From NCBI GenBank assembly GCA_003167365.1, contig PMTM01000007.1:1-64000 (forward strand): a DNA stretch of 64,000 nt. The letters are read 5' to 3'. Below the pieces are notes generated by a model, which was not told the origin of the DNA, made no database searches, and worked only from the letters and a program-made list of their open reading frames with translations. The stretch's first letter is position 1. Each line of letters opens with the position of its first letter. Below, piece by piece: positions 61,149 through 64,000 of this stretch. The position numbers and the translations under genes are program-made. The stretch comes from Spartobacteria bacterium. GTDB taxonomy: Bacteria; Verrucomicrobiota; Verrucomicrobiia; Chthoniobacterales; UBA10450.

Positions 61149-61723
61149 ATATCGGAACTGCGAATGCTGCTCATCTGGAATGAATAGCTTCTTCCGAGAT
61201 AACTGTAGCTCACTTGGAAGAGAGCTTGATAAGGACCGGAACTAGGATTTGTCCCGGCAAAGTTAAGGTCGGTCACTTGGACCTGTAATTGTCCTTGAAC
61301 AACAACCACCGTCCCGCTGACAGGATCTTTATATTGGTAAACCGGCATGTTGAAAGTCGTTCCATCGACCGAAATCGAACGCCATGTTCCCGCCCCAGTC
61401 ACTGTCATATCGTAAGTTGGAAAACTTCCGTGACTGGCATCTTTAGGGATTTGCGGCGTGATGCCATCCTGATTCATCTTCTGGGGGTTGAACGGGCTCA
61501 TCGATTGGAAGAGATCGACTTGATTCATTAGAACCGCATAAGCTCCGGTCGTGTTCCGACCGGTCGCGGCCATCGCGTTGATTTTCGTAAGTGCACCGAT
61601 TGTGGTGACAACTCCGATTGCTAGCACGGCGATGGCGACGAGCGCTTCAATGAGAGTGAAAGCGGCGGCTTGCCGGATATAGTATTTATGGAAAACCACG
61701 TTTGTTGGAGTAGCAACAACCAT
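61145..61723 (-). CDS. PilV-like prepilin-type protein
   Basis: 192 aa. The motif AAAFTLIEALVAIAVLAIGV has the +1 Phe and +5 Glu of type IV prepilins, with Ala in place of Gly at -1. The order PilV-PilW-PilX matches minor pilin operons that prime type IV pili or pseudopili. No pilus motor gene is in the window. Confidence 0.8.
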   Translation of the reverse strand: MVVATPTNVVFHKYYIRQAAAFTLIEALVAIAVLAIGVVTTIGALTKINAMAATGRNTTGAYAVLMNQVDLFQSMSPFNPQKMNQDGITPQIPKDASHGSFPTYDMTVTGAGTWRSISVDGTTFNMPVYQYKDPVSGTVVVVQGQLQVQVTDLNFAGTNPSSGPYQALFQVSYSYLGRSYSFQMSSIRSSDI

Positions 61724-61763
61724 ACCAAAACAAATCTAAGTAAAAGTAATTGTCGTCATTCCG

Positions 61764-61970
61764 TCACTCATAGGGACCGAAGACGGAATAATTCAGATAA
61801 CCCATTGGAGCAAAAGACGCGCCAGTCATTATAGTGCTCGGCCCATCTCCAATTTTATAAGGTAAACCGCTGGTCCCGGAGTCGAGTGTCGCGCCGTTAG
61901 CGAGTCCGAATTGACGTTGCCAATTGGAGTATCGAGCGCCAAGGTAGCGCCCCTCGATTATGTTCGCGCT
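61764..61970 (-). pseudogene. Truncated coding-like fragment ahead of the pilin operon
   Basis: Open for 68 codons with no usable start until late: IEGRYLGARYSNWQRQFGLA, then NGATLDSGTSGLPYKIG and ending NYSVFGPYE. Composition is protein-like, but a stop lies just upstream and the prs start overlaps its 5' end. It is possibly the remnant C-terminus of another pilus gene cut off by rearrangement. Low confidence. Confidence 0.4.
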
Positions 61971-62943
61971 TCAACCAGAAATGAAGATCTTCAGCGGCTC
62001 GGCCAATCGCGAGCTCGCGGAGCGCATCTGCCAGTACCTCGGAGTGCCGTTGGGCCAGGCCACGATCAGTTCGTTCCCTGATGGCGAGACCTACGTTAAG
62101 ATTGAGGAGAACATCCGCGGTCGCGATGTCTTCATTATTCAACCGACGTGTCCTCCTACAAATCAGCACCTGATGGAGCTGCTTATCATGGTCGACGCCG
62201 CCCGCCGCGCGAGCGCCGATCGCATCACGGCGGTGATCCCGTTTTTTGGTTACGCCCGGCAGGATCGCAAAGACCAGCCGCGGGTTCCGATCACGGCCAA
62301 GCTGGTTGCGAACCTACTCTACGCCTCGGGCGTTCAGCGCGTTCTCACGATGGATCTGCACGCCCAGCAGGTGCAGGGATTCTTCGATATTCCTGTCGAT
62401 CACCTCTACTCGATGCCGGTGTTGATAAAATATCTTCGCCAGCAATTGACCAGAAAGACCGTGGTCGTCTCTCCCGACGTTGGTGGGTTGAAAATGGCTT
62501 CCGCCTATTCTCAAGCGCTCGGCGCGAGTCTTGCCATCGTGGCCAAGCAGCGGAAAAGCGCGACTGAAACAGAAGCGCTATACCTCATCGGCGAAGTGAA
62601 GGATTGTGATGTCCTGCTCGTCGATGATCTTACCGAGACGGCCGGAACGCTCGCCTCGGCGGCGGCGACATTGAAAAAGCAGGGCGCACTCGATATCTAC
62701 GCAGCGGTATCCCACGCCGTGCTTGTAGATATCGCGATTCCGCGATTGCAAAAATCTGAAATTAAAGAATTAGTTACGACTAACAGCACGCCTGTGCGCA
62801 CCGTGGATCGGTTTTCGATTCAAGTGCAATGCGTCTCCGAGCTTCTCGGTGAAGGCATGAAGCGGATTCACAACGACGAGTCCGTCTCATCGCTGTTTAA
62901 GATCGAAAACGGGACAAAGCAACAAAATGGCAAAACAAGTTAA
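61960..62943 (+). CDS. prs: Ribose-phosphate pyrophosphokinase
   Basis: 327 aa; ATG at 61981 is an alternative start. It makes PRPP from ribose-5-phosphate and ATP. FGYARQDRKDQPRVPITAKL is the ATP-binding flexible loop, and VLLVDDLTETAGTLASAA the PRPP-binding motif (commonly DDMIDTAGT). The last 17 bp overlap rplY. The C-terminal tail NGTKQQNGKTS is slightly long. Confidence 0.93.
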   Translation: MFALQPEMKIFSGSANRELAERICQYLGVPLGQATISSFPDGETYVKIEENIRGRDVFIIQPTCPPTNQHLMELLIMVDAARRASADRITAVIPFFGYARQDRKDQPRVPITAKLVANLLYASGVQRVLTMDLHAQQVQGFFDIPVDHLYSMPVLIKYLRQQLTRKTVVVSPDVGGLKMASAYSQALGASLAIVAKQRKSATETEALYLIGEVKDCDVLLVDDLTETAGTLASAAATLKKQGALDIYAAVSHAVLVDIAIPRLQKSEIKELVTTNSTPVRTVDRFSIQVQCVSELLGEGMKRIHNDESVSSLFKIENGTKQQNGKTS

Positions 62944-63628
62944 GCTCAAAGCAGAACATCGCACCGCGACAGGGCGATCCGCGGCGCGCAAATTGAAGGC
63001 GCTCGGAATTGTTCCGGCGGTTATTTATGGCGCGAAAGACAAACCGCAGCACTTGCAACTCTTCGTGCGGGACATCAATGCCATGCTCAGTCACGCCTCC
63101 GGCGAAAACATTTTAGTCGAGCTCGAGATCCCCGGTGAAAAATCGAATCGCACCGCCCTGGTGCAGGAAATCCAGCATGCGCCTCTGGGCGGCGCGGTGC
63201 TCCATATCGATTTTCATGCCGTCTCGATGGACGATACTATCCATGCGGAAGTCCCGCTCGAGTCGTTTGGTATGGCGAATGGCGTGAAGAATTTTGGCGG
63301 CTTGCTCGAGCAGAGTCTGCGCACGCTGGCGGTAGAATGTCTTCCCCGTGACTTGCCTGACCGGATCACGGTGGATGTTTCGGCCTTGGAGATTGGCGAC
63401 TCCATTCATGTGCGAGATATTAAATTGCCTTCCGGCGTCACCGCAAAAGTTCAGCTCGACCTCACTGCCTTCTCGGTTGTGGCTCCGGTGGTCGAAGAGG
63501 AACCGGTTGTGGCGGAGGCTGAAGCCGCCGCTGGGCCGGAAGTGATCAAGGAGAAGAAGGTCGAAGGCGAAGCAGGTGCTGCTCCAGTTGCCGCCGCGGC
63601 CCCGAAGGAAAAAGAGCAGAAAAAGTGA
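62927..63628 (+). CDS. rplY: 50S ribosomal protein L25 (CTC/TL5 type)
   Basis: 233 aa. The N-terminal 5S-rRNA-binding domain has RTATGRSAARKLKALGIVPA and LVQEIQHAPLGGAVLHIDFH; a C-terminal beta domain (about 95-185) is followed by an Ala/Glu/Lys-rich tail. This is the long TL5/CTC form. It is translated from inside the prs end and precedes pth, a common pair. Confidence 0.93.
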   Translation: MAKQVKLKAEHRTATGRSAARKLKALGIVPAVIYGAKDKPQHLQLFVRDINAMLSHASGENILVELEIPGEKSNRTALVQEIQHAPLGGAVLHIDFHAVSMDDTIHAEVPLESFGMANGVKNFGGLLEQSLRTLAVECLPRDLPDRITVDVSALEIGDSIHVRDIKLPSGVTAKVQLDLTAFSVVAPVVEEEPVVAEAEAAAGPEVIKEKKVEGEAGAAPVAAAAPKEKEQKK

Positions 63629-63660
63629 GCCGCGACTCGCCTCTTTGCGGCTAAGCGATT

Positions 63661-64000
63661 TTGGACGTCGAAGCTGCACGTATTCGTCTTGTTGCGGGAC
63701 TGGGCAACCCCGGTCCTGAGTACGAACTGACTCGACATAATGTCGGGTTCCTCGTCGTCGAACGGCTCGCCGCGCAGTTTGGATCGACCTGGGAAAAGTC
63801 GAGCAAATGGGACACTGCCTCCGCAAAATGCGGCGATGCTATCCTGGTTAAACCGCTAAGCTTCATGAATCGAAGCGGTCATCCTCTTTTCGCAATCGCG
63901 CAGTTCTACAAGATCGAGCCGCAAGAGATTCTCGTCGTGCTCGACGATTTCGCGCTGCCGCTGGGACGCCTTCGCCTTCGCCCGAATGGCAGCTCGGGCG
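63661..64000 (+). CDS. pth: Peptidyl-tRNA hydrolase, 3' end outside window
   Basis: Start is probably TTG at 63661, since a stop lies 9 bp upstream. VAGLGNPGPEYELTRHNVGF holds the catalytic His, and KPLSFMNRSG and [10 protein letters not shown] follow. It releases tRNA from drop-off peptidyl-tRNAs. HDDLDLP of many homologues reads LDDFALP here. The gene is cut by the window end after 113 codons. Confidence 0.93.
   Translation, partial: MDVEAARIRLVAGLGNPGPEYELTRHNVGFLVVERLAAQFGSTWEKSSKWDTASAKCGDAILVKPLSFMNRSGHPLFAIAQFYKIEPQEILVVLDDFALPLGRLRLRPNGSSG

Overview
This window looks like chromosome from a soil-type Verrucomicrobiota bacterium, probably Spartobacteria/Chthoniobacterales. That placement is an inference from gene content: a CADD-type folate protein, a TreS-maltokinase fusion, a PEP-CTERM-like protein, GYF/Yip1 and DUF2752 membrane proteins, and many short palindromic repeats bounded by gtag...ctac between genes. 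No rRNA, CRISPR array, phage or transposase was seen. One tRNA is present.

Layout. 1-9.9 kb: DNA glycosylase (cut by the window edge), membrane proteins, an M23 peptidase, a nucleotide-sugar epimerase, a sulfotransferase, an RNA-binding protein with a strong terminator, then miaA-hflX and a PGPGW protein-nth. 9.9-20 kb: a split small-transporter pair, an acyltransferase-like protein, acpP, panD, rpmB, rpmI, ndh-panE-ybeY, and clpS with a DUF2017 partner. 20-36 kb: an ECF sigma/anti-sigma pair, treS-mak, a frameshifted membrane gene, CADD, fabI, glcD, an EEP nuclease, an RlpA-like protein, a permease-aminotransferase pair, a CPBP protease and nadE. 36.6-42.3 kb: a tRNA-Lys gene followed by what reads as an integron-type gene-cassette array. 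It has small cassette genes, mostly membrane or secreted proteins, whose stop codons sit inside GNCTAAC motifs, alternating with attC-like sites ending in GTTAGNC. No integrase is visible. 42.3-50.5 kb: a NarL-type regulator, a REC-HPt-REC protein, rpmH (57 codons), a GNAT protein, a secreted M1 aminopeptidase and a second ECF sigma/anti-sigma operon. 50.5-64 kb: rlmN, a small lipoprotein, a HAD phosphatase, a desaturase, a TPR protein, the PEP-CTERM-like protein, a PilV/PilW/PilX-like minor pilin operon, and prs-rplY-pth (pth cut by the window edge).

The most interesting parts are the cassette array, which changes direction near 41 kb and contains well-formed attC sites with the typical extrahelical base, and the gtag...ctac palindromes. 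The palindromes do more than sit between genes: one lies in frame inside miaA, one supplies the last ten residues of rlmN, and others overlap stop codons of acpP and the epimerase. All calls come from reading the sequence by eye with family knowledge; no database search or folding program was run.
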